A stretch of 8,709 nt of DNA from VRUE01 sp036265675 (GCA_036265675.1 DATAOP010000006.1:1-8709), one strand, 5' to 3'. Shown: positions 1-8,709, counted from the first letter of the stretch. Notes: generated from the letters alone by a model not told the origin. Translations and numbers: made by a program.

Positions 1-588
1 GTGGTCGTAGCGCTCGTTGTAGACCTGCTCGGACTTCGGCAGCAGCGCCTCGACCCGCTCGCGCAGCTGGACCAGCGTGTAGCGCTTGTCGGACTGCTGG
101 ATGATCCCGGTGATCAGCTCGCCGACGCGGTCCTGGTACTCCTCGAACATCATCATCCGTTCCGCCTCGCGGATCCGCTGCAGGATCACCTGCTTCGCCG
201 TCTGGGCGGCGATCCGGCCGAAGTCCTCGGGGGTGACGTCGCGGGTCGTGATCTGGCTCTCGTAGGGGGCGATCATCTCGGGGTCGAGCTCGGGCTCCTC
301 GAGCTCGCGCAGCTCGCCCGTCTCGGGATCGATCTCGCGCTCCTCTTCTTCCTGCGCCTTGGCAGCCTCGGCCAGCAGCTTCTCCTCGAGCTCCGGAGGC
401 AGGATCAGCTCGAAGACGCGAAAGTCACCCGTCTCGTGATCGAGGTCGACGCGGGCGTATTTGGCGGCGCCGGGCGTCTTCTTGTAGGCGGACAGCAGGG
501 CGTCCGCGAGGGCGTCCATGAGGGTGTCGGCCGCGATCCCCTTTTCCTGCTCGAGGGCTCTGATTGCGTCGACGATCTCTTTACTCAC
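1..588 (-). CDS. nusA: Transcription termination/antitermination factor NusA, N-terminal part (cut by window edge)
   Basis: NusA binds RNA polymerase in the cytoplasm and modulates pausing, intrinsic termination and antitermination. The 196 visible residues start MSKEIVDAIRALEQEKGI and cover the RNA-polymerase-binding N-terminal domain, including the family-typical helix DTLMDALADALLSAYKK (about 21-37) and the segment FGRIAAQTAKQVILQRIREA (123-142). The beginning of the S1 RNA-binding domain follows (from about 157, with EALLPKSEQV at 180-189). The KH domains lie beyond the left edge. Residues about 63-112 form a Glu-rich stretch much longer than I remember from mycobacterial NusA. The start is GTG at 588, overlapping the TGA of the upstream rimP-like gene by 4 bp (GTGA), with AGGAGGT at 592-598. 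This supports translational coupling and the usual rimP-nusA pairing. Identity is secure; only the part beyond the edge is unknown. Confidence 0.96.
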   Translation of the reverse strand, partial: MSKEIVDAIRALEQEKGIAADTLMDALADALLSAYKKTPGAAKYARVDLDHETGDFRVFELILPPELEEKLLAEAAKAQEEEEREIDPETGELRELEEPELDPEMIAPYESQITTRDVTPEDFGRIAAQTAKQVILQRIREAERMMMFEEYQDRVGELITGIIQQSDKRYTLVQLRERVEALLPKSEQVYNERYDH

Positions 589-869
589 TGGACCTCCTCG
601 GGCTCACCCTCGCCGCTGTTCTGCGGAGGGTCGGTGACTGGGCTGGGACGGCGGTACTTCGGGCCGGGTGAGGAGACCTCGAGCGAGTAGTCGACCAGCA
701 GGTGATTGAGGTGCTTGGTCACCCTTTCGCACAGCGCCAGATCCACCCCGTCGGGGTGGTCAACGAAGAGTCGGAGCGCTTCCGATCCGGGTCGCTCGAG
801 CGCGACCAGGTCGATCTCTTGGTCGAGCTCGTGGAGCTGTTGCTGGATGTCGTTCTTGAGGTCTTCCAT
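585..869 (-). CDS. rimP: Short RimP-like ribosome maturation factor (N-terminal domain only)
   Basis: RimP helps assemble the 30S ribosomal subunit. This 94-residue protein matches the RimP N-terminal domain: residues 20-40 (DLVALERPGSEALRLFVDHPD) resemble its first strands, GVDLALCERVTKHL (41-54) its helix, and YSLEVSSPG (61-69) is the family signature, followed by RRP (73-75). RimP is normally about 150 residues with a C-terminal SH3-like domain. Here the chain ends after a Pro- and Glu-rich tail (76-94), and nusA begins in the last codon, so no room is left for the second domain. The position directly before nusA is the standard rimP locus. Start ATG at 869 fits the family N-terminus, but no Shine-Dalgarno site is visible; a terminator U-tract ends 12 nt upstream. 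It could be a reduced but working RimP or a decaying remnant. The family call rests on the signature motif and the neighbourhood. Confidence 0.85.
   Translation of the reverse strand: MEDLKNDIQQQLHELDQEIDLVALERPGSEALRLFVDHPDGVDLALCERVTKHLNHLLVDYSLEVSSPGPKYRRPSPVTDPPQNSGEGEPEEVQ
592..598 (-). promoter_or_regulatory. Shine-Dalgarno site of nusA
   Basis: On the minus strand this reads AGGAGGT, ending 3 nt before the GTG at 588. It lies inside the last codons of the rimP-like gene. It decides for the GTG start, because that codon has both this site and the 4-bp overlap with the upstream stop codon. Spacing is on the short side. Confidence 0.7.
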
Positions 870-881
870 GTGATTTGGGCG

Positions 882-906
882 AAAAAAAAGTGGGCCAGGC
901 CCACTT
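882..906 (-). terminator. Intrinsic terminator between coaBC and rimP
   Basis: On the minus strand an 8-bp perfect stem (AAGTGGGC / GCCCACTT) with a 3-nt CTG loop runs directly into a run of eight T residues, two of them shared with the stem. This is a textbook rho-independent terminator for minus-strand transcription. It lies 33 nt after the coaBC stop and 12 nt before the rimP ATG. The simplest reading is the end of the mihF-gmk-rpoZ-coaBC transcript. Because a possible -10 box lies upstream of it (941-946), it could also act inside the rimP-nusA leader as an attenuator. No T-run follows the hairpin on the plus strand. Confidence 0.88.
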
Positions 907-938
907 CTCGAGACTGCTAGGCACGAAAAAGCTTAAAT

Positions 939-2189
939 TCAGTATAGCCCGCTCCTTGTGCTCGGCTGCCGCAATCTGTCGACCCGGTCGAGGATCGCTG
1001 CGGCGATCTCCTCCTTGGAGGAGATCGGCACCTCCGACTCCGCCTCGGCATCGATCAGCGTCACCGCGTTGTTCTCGCTTTCGAACCCGATCGCCGGGTC
1101 GGAGACGTCGTTGAGGACGATCAGGTCGATTCCCTTGCGGTCGCGCTTCTCGCGGGCGCGCTCGCGCGCGCTCTCCCCCGCTTCGGCCGCGAAGCCGACG
1201 ATCGTCTGCTCGGGCGAGCGGCGCGCGGCGAGCCCGGCGAGGATGTCCTCGGTCGGCTCGAGCCGCAGCTCGAGGGCCCCCTCGCGCTTCAGCTTTCCGG
1301 GCTCGACCGCCGGCGGCCTGAAGTCGGCCGGGGCAGCCGCCATCAGCAGAACCTGGCTTGAGCTGAACTCGGCACGCGCTGCCTCCGCGAGCTCGGCGGC
1401 GGTCTCGACATCGATCCTGCGCACGCCCGCCGGCTCGGGCAGGGAGACGTTGGCGGCGATCAGCGTCACCTCAGCACCGCGACGGGCCGCGGCCGCCGCG
1501 AGCGCGAGGCCCATGCGGCCGCTCGAGCGGTTGCCGATGAAGCGGACGGTGTCGATCGGCTCGCGGGTGCCGCCGGCGGTGACGAGGACTCGAAGGCCAT
1601 CCCACGGCCGGTCGCCGTCGGGCAGAACGGCCTCGATCCGCTCGAGCAGGCGCTCAGGGTCGGGCAGCCGACCCCGGCCCTTCTCGCCGCGCGAGGCCAG
1701 CAGCCCCTCGTCGGGCTCGATCACCGCGATGCCCCGCTCGCACAGGGCCGCGACGTTCGCCTGCGTCGCCGCGTCGGCGTACATCCGGTCGTTCATCGCG
1801 GGCGCGACCAGGCGCGGCGCGGTGCAGGCCAGGAACGAGGTCGTCAGCATCGAGTCGGCCATCCCCGTCGCGAGCTTGGCGAGGGTGTTGGCCGAGGCCG
1901 GCGCGACGAGATAGGCATCGCAGTTGGCGGCGAGCGCGAGGTGGCCGATCGGGTCGTGCTCGGGGACCGGGTCACCCGGGAACGCGCCGCGCAGGGGGTC
2001 GCGCTCGAACTCGGAGGTGAGGACCGGAGCCCCGGTGATCCCCTCGAACGACGCGGCGCCGACGAAGCGGCCGGCAGCCTCGGTCATCACGACCCGCACG
2101 CCGTGGCCGGCGAGCGTCGCCAGCCGGGCCAGCTCTAGCGACTTGTAGGCGGCGATCCCGCCACTTACGCCGAGCAGGATGCGGGCCAT
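939..2189 (-). CDS. coaBC: Bifunctional phosphopantothenoylcysteine decarboxylase / phosphopantothenate-cysteine ligase
   Basis: CoaBC makes 4'-phosphopantetheine for coenzyme A: the C-terminal CoaB half joins 4'-phosphopantothenate and cysteine using CTP, and the N-terminal flavin-binding CoaC half decarboxylates the product. In 416 residues, CoaC (about 1-190) shows the flavoprotein start RILLGVSGGIAAYKS, catalytic His83 (in GHLALA), PASANT (97-102) and PAMN (130-133). CoaB (about 198-405) shows TAGGTREPIDTVRFIGNRSSG (204-224), AAPADFRP (285-292), the lysines of GKLKRE (298-303) and NDVSDPAIGF (360-369). Length is normal. The flap loop, residues 162-174, reads GLLASRGEKGRGR and lacks the cysteine of the E. 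coli ACGD motif. Start ATG at 2189 has AGGAGGT 5 nt upstream. The gene lies 26 bp after rpoZ and is the last gene before a terminator, consistent with the actinobacterial mihF-gmk-rpoZ-coaBC order. Confidence 0.96.
   Translation of the reverse strand: MARILLGVSGGIAAYKSLELARLATLAGHGVRVVMTEAAGRFVGAASFEGITGAPVLTSEFERDPLRGAFPGDPVPEHDPIGHLALAANCDAYLVAPASANTLAKLATGMADSMLTTSFLACTAPRLVAPAMNDRMYADAATQANVAALCERGIAVIEPDEGLLASRGEKGRGRLPDPERLLERIEAVLPDGDRPWDGLRVLVTAGGTREPIDTVRFIGNRSSGRMGLALAAAAARRGAEVTLIAANVSLPEPAGVRRIDVETAAELAEAARAEFSSSQVLLMAAAPADFRPPAVEPGKLKREGALELRLEPTEDILAGLAARRSPEQTIVGFAAEAGESARERAREKRDRKGIDLIVLNDVSDPAIGFESENNAVTLIDAEAESEVPISSKEEIAAAILDRVDRLRQPSTRSGLY
941..946 (-). promoter_or_regulatory. 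Possible -10 box for rimP-nusA
   Basis: The minus strand reads GGGCTATACTGAATTTAAGC. TATACT differs from the consensus TATAAT at one position and overlaps the last coaBC codons and its TGA stop. The same GGCTATACT occurs in the mihF promoter at 3400-3408. A start about 7 nt downstream (near 934) would give a leader of about 65 nt that includes the terminator hairpin. No good -35 lies at normal spacing; the best, TTGCGG at 969-974, is 22 nt away. The sequence also encodes the end of coaBC (GLY-stop), so the match may be chance. Confidence 0.4.
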
Positions 2190-2194
2190 CTGCG

Positions 2195-2201
2195 ACCTCC
2201 T
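2195..2201 (-). promoter_or_regulatory. Shine-Dalgarno site of coaBC
   Basis: The minus strand reads AGGAGGT, 5 nt before the ATG at 2189, in the 26-bp gap after rpoZ. It fixes the coaBC start and is the strongest ribosome binding site in this operon; gmk and rpoZ have no clear one. Confidence 0.75.
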
Positions 2202-2215
2202 GGGCTGCGGTGCGC

Positions 2216-2449
2216 CTAGGCGCGGTACTCGTATTTGAGCTTGCCCTCGGCGAGCTCCTCGAGCGCCATGGAGAGGTAGTTCGCCTCGCCCTGGGTCTCG
2301 ACCATCGGCGGCGGGTACTCGCCGAAGCTGCCTTCGCCGAGGCTGTGGAAGTAGCTGTTTATCTGTCTTGCTCGCTTCGCCGAGACGACGACCGCGGCGT
2401 AATGCGAGTCGGCGTGCTCGAGGAGCTTGTCTACGCGTGGCTTGATCAT
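2216..2449 (-). CDS. rpoZ: DNA-directed RNA polymerase omega subunit
   Basis: Omega is the small RNA polymerase subunit that clamps the C-terminus of beta-prime and aids enzyme assembly. The 77-residue protein carries the family core: KPRVDKLLEHADSHYAAVVV (about 3-22), the hallmark SAKRARQIN (23-31), and a C-terminal part with LSMALEELAEGKL (59-71), like the usual LxxALxEIxxGKL. The spacer between them, with GEYPPPMVE, resembles actinobacterial omega. The length is normal for a short omega. The ATG at 2449 overlaps the gmk TGA by 4 bp (ATGA) and has no visible Shine-Dalgarno site, so translation probably depends on coupling with gmk. The gmk-rpoZ-coaBC order is widely conserved and supports the call. 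Confidence 0.93.
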   Translation of the reverse strand: MIKPRVDKLLEHADSHYAAVVVSAKRARQINSYFHSLGEGSFGEYPPPMVETQGEANYLSMALEELAEGKLKYEYRA

Positions 2450-3024
2450 TCGGCGGGGGAGTCTAGAGAAAGGCCGAGCTCGGCGCGCACGATTCCCTCC
2501 AGCTCGTCGGCAGCCTGCTCGAGATCGTCGTTGACGATCCGGTGGGCGAACTCGTCCTGAGCCGCCAGCTCCTGCTCGGCGACCTCGAGCCGGGCGTCGA
2601 TCGCCTCGTCGGAGTCGGTGCCGCGCGTCTCGAGCCGCCGGCGCAGCTCGTCCGGGGTCGGCGGCCCGATGAAGACTTGGACCGACTCCCGCATCGCGGC
2701 CCGCACCTGGCGCGCCCCCTGGACCTCGATCTCAAGCAGGACCGAGACGCCCTCGTCGAGGCGACGCCGGACCTCGGAGCGCAGGGTGCCGTAGCGATTG
2801 CCGCTGTAGGTGGCGAACTCGAGGAAGTCGTCGGCGTCGACCCGCTCGTCGAACTCCTCGGGGCTGAGGAAGTGGTAGTCGCGACCGTCGACCTCGCCCT
2901 CGCGTGGCTCGCGGGTGGTCGCCGAAACCGAGAGCTCGAGGTTGGGGACCCGCTCGAGGAGCTTCGCAATCAACGTCCCCTTGCCGACCCCGGACGGCCC
3001 GGTGATTACGAAGACCTTGGACAT
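2446..3024 (-). CDS. gmk: Guanylate kinase
   Basis: Guanylate kinase phosphorylates GMP to GDP with ATP, a required step of GTP and dGTP supply. The 192 residues show the family in order: P-loop GPSGVGKGT (9-17), the GMP-binding region SATTREPREGEVDGRDYHF (34-52), NRYGT (76-80), LLEIEVQGARQV (96-107), the Arg-rich lid with RRRLETRG (128-135), and VNDD (164-167) near the end. Length is typical. The ATG at 3024 puts the P-loop at the usual distance from the N-terminus; no strong Shine-Dalgarno site is visible. It follows mihF by 32 bp and overlaps rpoZ by 4 bp, so it is the second gene of the mihF operon. In several Gram-positive bacteria this enzyme is a ppGpp target; nothing here tests that. 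Confidence 0.96.
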   Translation of the reverse strand: MSKVFVITGPSGVGKGTLIAKLLERVPNLELSVSATTREPREGEVDGRDYHFLSPEEFDERVDADDFLEFATYSGNRYGTLRSEVRRRLDEGVSVLLEIEVQGARQVRAAMRESVQVFIGPPTPDELRRRLETRGTDSDEAIDARLEVAEQELAAQDEFAHRIVNDDLEQAADELEGIVRAELGLSLDSPAE

Positions 3025-3056
3025 GGACGGCCGGATACTGACCGGCTGCGCGGTCG

Positions 3057-3389
3057 CTACCTACGGAGCTGCGAGACGAGCTCGGCGCGCTGCCGTTCGG
3101 AGAGCCCGCCGATCGTCTTCGAGGGCGAGATCCGGCACTGGTTGAGGATCCGATTGGTCTTCACCCGGCCGTACTTCGGGACCGCGAGCAGCATGTCGAA
3201 CACCTTCGCAGTGAGCACGTATTCGGGCGGGTCGAGGAGCAGCGCGTGGATGCTCGCCTTGCCGGCCTTGAGGTCCTTCTTCAGCTTGGCCCGCGAGGTG
3301 CGGATGTCGTTGGCCCGCCGCAGAGCGTCCATCCGCTGGTCGAGGGACCTCTCGGGGGCCGCGGATGACATCTTGACTGGGGTGGGCAT
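3057..3389 (-). CDS. mihF: Integration host factor, actinobacterial type (mIHF-like nucleoid protein)
   Basis: mIHF is a nucleoid-associated DNA-binding protein of Actinobacteria, unrelated in fold to the HU-like IHF of Proteobacteria. With the start used here it has 110 residues. The basic helix RAKLKKDLKAGKASIHALL (33-51), the stretch VFDMLLAVPKYGRVKTNRIL (63-82) and the ending ISPSKTIGGLSERQRAELV (87-105) match the mycobacterial pattern of a long helix followed by the helix-two-turn-helix DNA-binding part. Position directly before gmk is typical. Start choice is uncertain. ATG 3389 lies 11 nt after a good -10 box, giving a nearly leaderless mRNA. ATG 3371 is a second option. A GTG at 3458 overlaps the pyrKD stop (GTGA) and would add 23 residues with no family resemblance that also contain the promoter, so I disfavour it. 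Confidence 0.9.
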   Translation of the reverse strand: MPTPVKMSSAAPERSLDQRMDALRRANDIRTSRAKLKKDLKAGKASIHALLLDPPEYVLTAKVFDMLLAVPKYGRVKTNRILNQCRISPSKTIGGLSERQRAELVSQLRR

Positions 3390-3399
3390 GTGGGCGGCG

Positions 3400-3427
3400 A
3401 GTATAGCCGCGGGGTGCGGGCGCGCAA
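3400..3427 (-). promoter_or_regulatory. Promoter of the mihF-gmk-rpoZ-coaBC operon
   Basis: On the minus strand TTGCGC (3427-3422) and TATACT (3405-3400) are 16 bp apart, a good sigma-70/SigA-type match in very GC-rich DNA. The best purine starts downstream are G3395 and A3391, 6 and 2 nt from the ATG at 3389. Transcription would therefore begin almost at the mihF start codon. No Shine-Dalgarno site is present before ATG 3389 or ATG 3371. Together this suggests leaderless translation, which is common in Actinobacteria. This is inference from sequence only. Confidence 0.6.
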
Positions 3428-3454
3428 GGGGGTGTTTGCCATTTTCGGCGAAAT

Positions 3455-5279
3455 TCACCTAGACCTGGACCTGAGGTCGAGGTCTGACTTCTCAAAATCG
3501 ATGATGGCGAGCTCGGCGGCGACCCGATTGCCGGCCCGCGGATCGCGAAAGTTCTCGGTCCCGACCGCCACCAGTGCGGCGCCGGCGGCCAGCAGTTCAG
3601 TCGCGTCGGGGCCGCTTTCGACGCCCCCCATGCCGACGATGGGAATCCGGGTCGCGGCGGCGACGGCGCGGACCTGGGCGACTGCGATCGGGCGGATCGC
3701 CGGGCCGGAGAGGCCGCCGTGACCTGCCGCGATCCCCGGCCTGCCACCGGCTGGATCGATCGCGCTTGCCTTCAGGGTGTTGATCAGCGAGACCGCGTCC
3801 GCCCCACTCTCCTCGGCCGCGACCGCAACCGACGCCGGATCGGCGACGTTCGGCGTCAGCTTCACGATCAGCGGCTTCGCGGTCAGCGGCCGCAGGGCCT
3901 CGAGCAGCGCCGATGTCTCCTCCGGCTGCTCGCCGACGATCAGCCCGGAATGGACGTTGGGACAGGAGACATTGAGCTCGATCGCCGCGACCTCATCGCG
4001 TCCCGCGACGCCTTCGACGAGGTGGGCGAAGTCCTCCCGGCTCGTCGCCATCACCGATACGAACAGCGGTACCGGCAGCTGCGCCAGCTTCGGAAGGTCC
4101 TCGGCGAGGAATCCATCCAGCCCCCGGTTCGGGAGCCCGATCGAGTTGATCATCCCGGCCGGCGTCTCCCAGATCCGCTGCGGCTCGTTGCCCGCACGGG
4201 GCTCGAACGTGATCGTCTTCGAGACGAAGGCGGCGAACGGGAACTGCTCGATCAGCGCGTCTCCGTAAACCCGTCTGGCGGCGATGGCGTCAAACGTTCC
4301 CGATGCGTTGATGACCGGGTGCTGCAGCTCGATTCCACAGAAGCTGACTGCCCCAGGGGGGTGCGCGGACGGGACCGGGGGCCCTTCAGCGGGAAGTTGT
4401 GAGCCGGGGGGGCTTGGACCCTCGCTCTGCGACCGTCGCGGGTTCCAGCTGGAGGGCTCCCGGTCTTGCCCCGGAACCGCCAGGACAGGACCGTCCACGC
4501 AGAGGCGCAGGTACCCCTGTCCGTCTGCTCGCGGGACGGCGCAGCCGTAGCAGGCGCCGTAGCCGCAGGCCATCGGGGCCTCGTGGGCGAGCTCGCAGGG
4601 GATGCCGGCCGAGGCGCACATCTCGCTGACCGAGTCGAGCATCGGCGGCGGGCCGCAGGCGTAGACGGCGGCGCCGACGGCGTCGTCTCCCTGGAGCATC
4701 GTCACCAGCAGGTCGGTGACGTAGCCGCGGTGGCCGGCGTGCCCATCCTCGCTCGCGAGCCGGACCTCGCAGCAGGCAAAGAGGTCGTCGAGGCCGCCGG
4801 AGTGCTCGCGGTCGCGGAACCCGAGCAGGAGCCGGGTCGGGACGCCGCGGTCGGAGAACTGACGGCGCAGCAGGGCGAGCGGGGCGATCCCGATCCCGCC
4901 GCCGACGAGGATCGCCCCCGCGGCCCGCGGGTTGAGGCGGCGCGGTTGCGAGAAGCCGTTGCCGAGGGGCCCGTTGACCCAGACCCGCTCGCCCGGCTCG
5001 AGCTCGCAGAGCCGCTCGGTCCCGGGGCCGATCCCCTCGATCAGGAAGTCGAGGCGCCGTGCCCCGTCCTCCTCGACCGCGTCTGCGACCGAGAGAGCCC
5101 GCGGCAGGAAGGGGCGCTGCCCCTCCCCCGCCCAGTGTCGCTCGGTGGCGAGCATGTAGAACTGGCCCGCCAGTGGCAGCGGGCCGTCGGGGTCGCGCAG
5201 CGAGAAGACGCGATAGCCGCCCGAGTCGTGAGCCTCCACCACCTCGCACAACCGCCTGCCGAAGGGCGGTCGGCTGCGC

Positions 5280-5287
<8 letters not shown>
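3455..5287 (-). CDS. pyrKD: Fused dihydroorotate dehydrogenase: PyrK electron-transfer domain plus PyrD (class 1B) catalytic domain
   Basis: This 610-residue protein should oxidise dihydroorotate to orotate and pass the electrons through FMN, [2Fe-2S] and FAD to NAD+. The PyrK half (about 1-270) has the flavin motif RALSVAD (63-69), the nucleotide-binding GGGIGIAPL (129-137), YACGPPPML (209-217) and four iron-sulfur cysteines, C241, C246, C249 and C263, spaced as in PyrK. A Pro/Ser-rich linker (about 273-313) follows. The PyrD half (about 314-595) has SKTIT (356-360), NSIGLPN (381-387), the class 1 catalytic Cys442 in NVSCPNV, NTLKASAID (503-511) and GMGGVESG (552-559). The cysteine rather than serine excludes class 2. 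PyrK and PyrD are normally separate subunits of a heterotetramer; here one frame runs through both and I see no start codon at the PyrD boundary. ATG 5287 overlaps the carB stop by 8 bp and lacks a clear Shine-Dalgarno site, suggesting coupling. Confidence 0.93.
3461..3485. repeat. 25-bp imperfect palindrome at the end of pyrKD
   Basis: The plus strand has AGACCT-G-GACCT around a central G, with the matching arm AGGTC-G-AGGTCT. Eleven of twelve arm positions pair and one mismatches. It encodes the last pyrKD residues (LDLRSRS) and ends 3 nt before the stop codon. In minus-strand RNA it would form a hairpin, but it is followed only by AGGTGAATTTCG, so it is a poor intrinsic terminator. An 11-bp dyad (TTTCG-G-CGAAA, about 3443-3453) lies next to it. 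Either could be a protein-binding site near the mihF promoter. Confidence 0.5.
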
Positions 5288-8388
<3,101 letters not shown>

Positions 8389-8399
<11 letters not shown>

Positions 8400-8709
8400 G
8401 CGCAAGGAACTCCTCGAAGAGATGGCGGGCGTCGTGTGGGCCGGGGCCCGCCTCTGGGTGGTACTGGACGGTGGCGCCGGGCACGTCCCTGAGGACCAGG
8501 CCCTCGACCGTGCGGTCGTAGAGGTTGAGGTGGGAGAGCTCGGCGGCGCCGAAGTCGGTCTCCCAGCGCACCGGATCGTCGCCCTCGATCCTCGGCTCGC
8601 CGCCCGGCCCCCGGACCGCGAAGCCGTGGTTCTGGGAGGTGATGTCGATCGCCCCCGTGGAGAGGTCCTTTACCGGGTGGTTGGCGCCGCGGTGGCCGAA
8701 GGGGAGCTT
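8389..8709 (-). CDS. carA: Carbamoyl-phosphate synthase, small (glutaminase) subunit, C-terminal part (cut by window edge)
   Basis: CarA hydrolyses glutamine and channels ammonia to CarB. The frame is open from the right edge to the TAG at 8389, giving 106 residues of the class I glutamine amidotransferase domain. They start KLPFGHRGANHPV, continue with the conserved TSQNHGFAV, and end with VQYHPEAGPGPHDARHLFEEF. His and Glu of HPEA correspond to the catalytic His353 and Glu355 of E. coli CarA. The nucleophilic cysteine lies outside the window. The last 11 bases overlap carB (17 if carB starts at 8405), so the two subunits are probably co-translated. The visible sequence looks intact and ordinary. 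The operon promoter and any regulatory leader lie beyond the edge. Confidence 0.96.

Noticed and set aside
1..690. A 229-codon plus-strand frame opposite nusA and the rimP-like gene
   Set aside because: Its Leu/Gly/Arg-rich translation has no recognisable motif, and it is fully covered by the two conserved minus-strand genes.
645..700. Frameshift as the explanation of the short RimP
   Set aside because: Only about 60 bp remain between the RRP motif and the nusA start, too few for the missing SH3-like domain in any frame.
719..904. A 61-codon minus-strand frame starting inside the terminator (MGLAHFFF...)
   Set aside because: Out of frame with the rimP-like gene, with no motif; its phenylalanine run is only the terminator T-tract.
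1141..1175. Alternating GC-rich run resembling Z-DNA or a simple repeat
   Set aside because: It encodes the charged AREREKR-type helix of CoaB that aligns with the family, so ordinary codon use explains it.
958..1914. A 318-codon plus-strand frame opposite coaBC
   Set aside because: Ser/Arg/Ala-rich antisense shadow of a clear CoaBC.
3461..3485. Intrinsic terminator for the pyr operon
   Set aside because: The palindrome would form a hairpin, but the following AGGTGAATTTCG has no proper U-tract, so I list it only as a repeat.
4386..5249. A 287-codon minus-strand frame inside pyrKD
   Set aside because: Extremely Arg/Pro/Gly-rich out-of-frame reading of the PyrK part; the PyrK frame has all cofactor motifs.

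Overview
The window is GC-rich chromosomal DNA with every supported gene on the minus strand. It reads as housekeeping DNA from an actinobacterium-like organism. The key marker is an actinobacterial-type integration host factor gene (mihF) immediately upstream of gmk, rpoZ and coaBC, an order known from Actinobacteria. The order carA-carB-pyrK-pyrD looks more like Firmicutes, and the combination suggests a deep-branching lineage such as Thermoleophilia/Solirubrobacterales. That placement is inference, not proof.

Layout in the direction of transcription (right to left): (1) 8709-3455, pyrimidine biosynthesis: the C-terminal end of carA, complete carB, and one long ORF that fuses the PyrK electron-transfer subunit to the class 1B dihydroorotate dehydrogenase PyrD. 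The genes overlap by 8-11 bp, so they look translationally coupled. (2) 3454-3390, a short intergenic stretch with a good promoter (TTGCGC-16-TATACT) whose start point would make mihF nearly leaderless. A 25-bp imperfect palindrome sits just before it, at the end of pyrKD. (3) 3389-939, mihF, gmk, rpoZ and coaBC: nucleoid protein, GMP-to-GDP kinase, RNA polymerase omega and coenzyme A biosynthesis. gmk and rpoZ share an ATGA overlap. (4) 938-870, an AT-richer gap with a TATACT box on the coaBC stop codon and a strong intrinsic terminator directly in front of rimP. (5) 869-1, an unusually short one-domain RimP overlapping the start of nusA, which runs off the left edge.

The genes feed linked central processes: carbamoyl phosphate to orotate, guanine nucleotide supply, RNA polymerase assembly, coenzyme A synthesis, and transcription elongation with ribosome maturation. 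I see no mobile elements, CRISPR arrays, tRNA or rRNA genes, and no stretch above 300 bp without a gene. I found no convincing new system. The points worth a second look are departures from normal gene architecture: the PyrK-PyrD fusion, the RimP lacking its C-terminal domain, a CarB missing about 43 residues of its central helical domain, an acidic insertion in NusA, a CoaC flap without its cysteine, and a possible NusA-sensitive terminator in the rimP-nusA leader.
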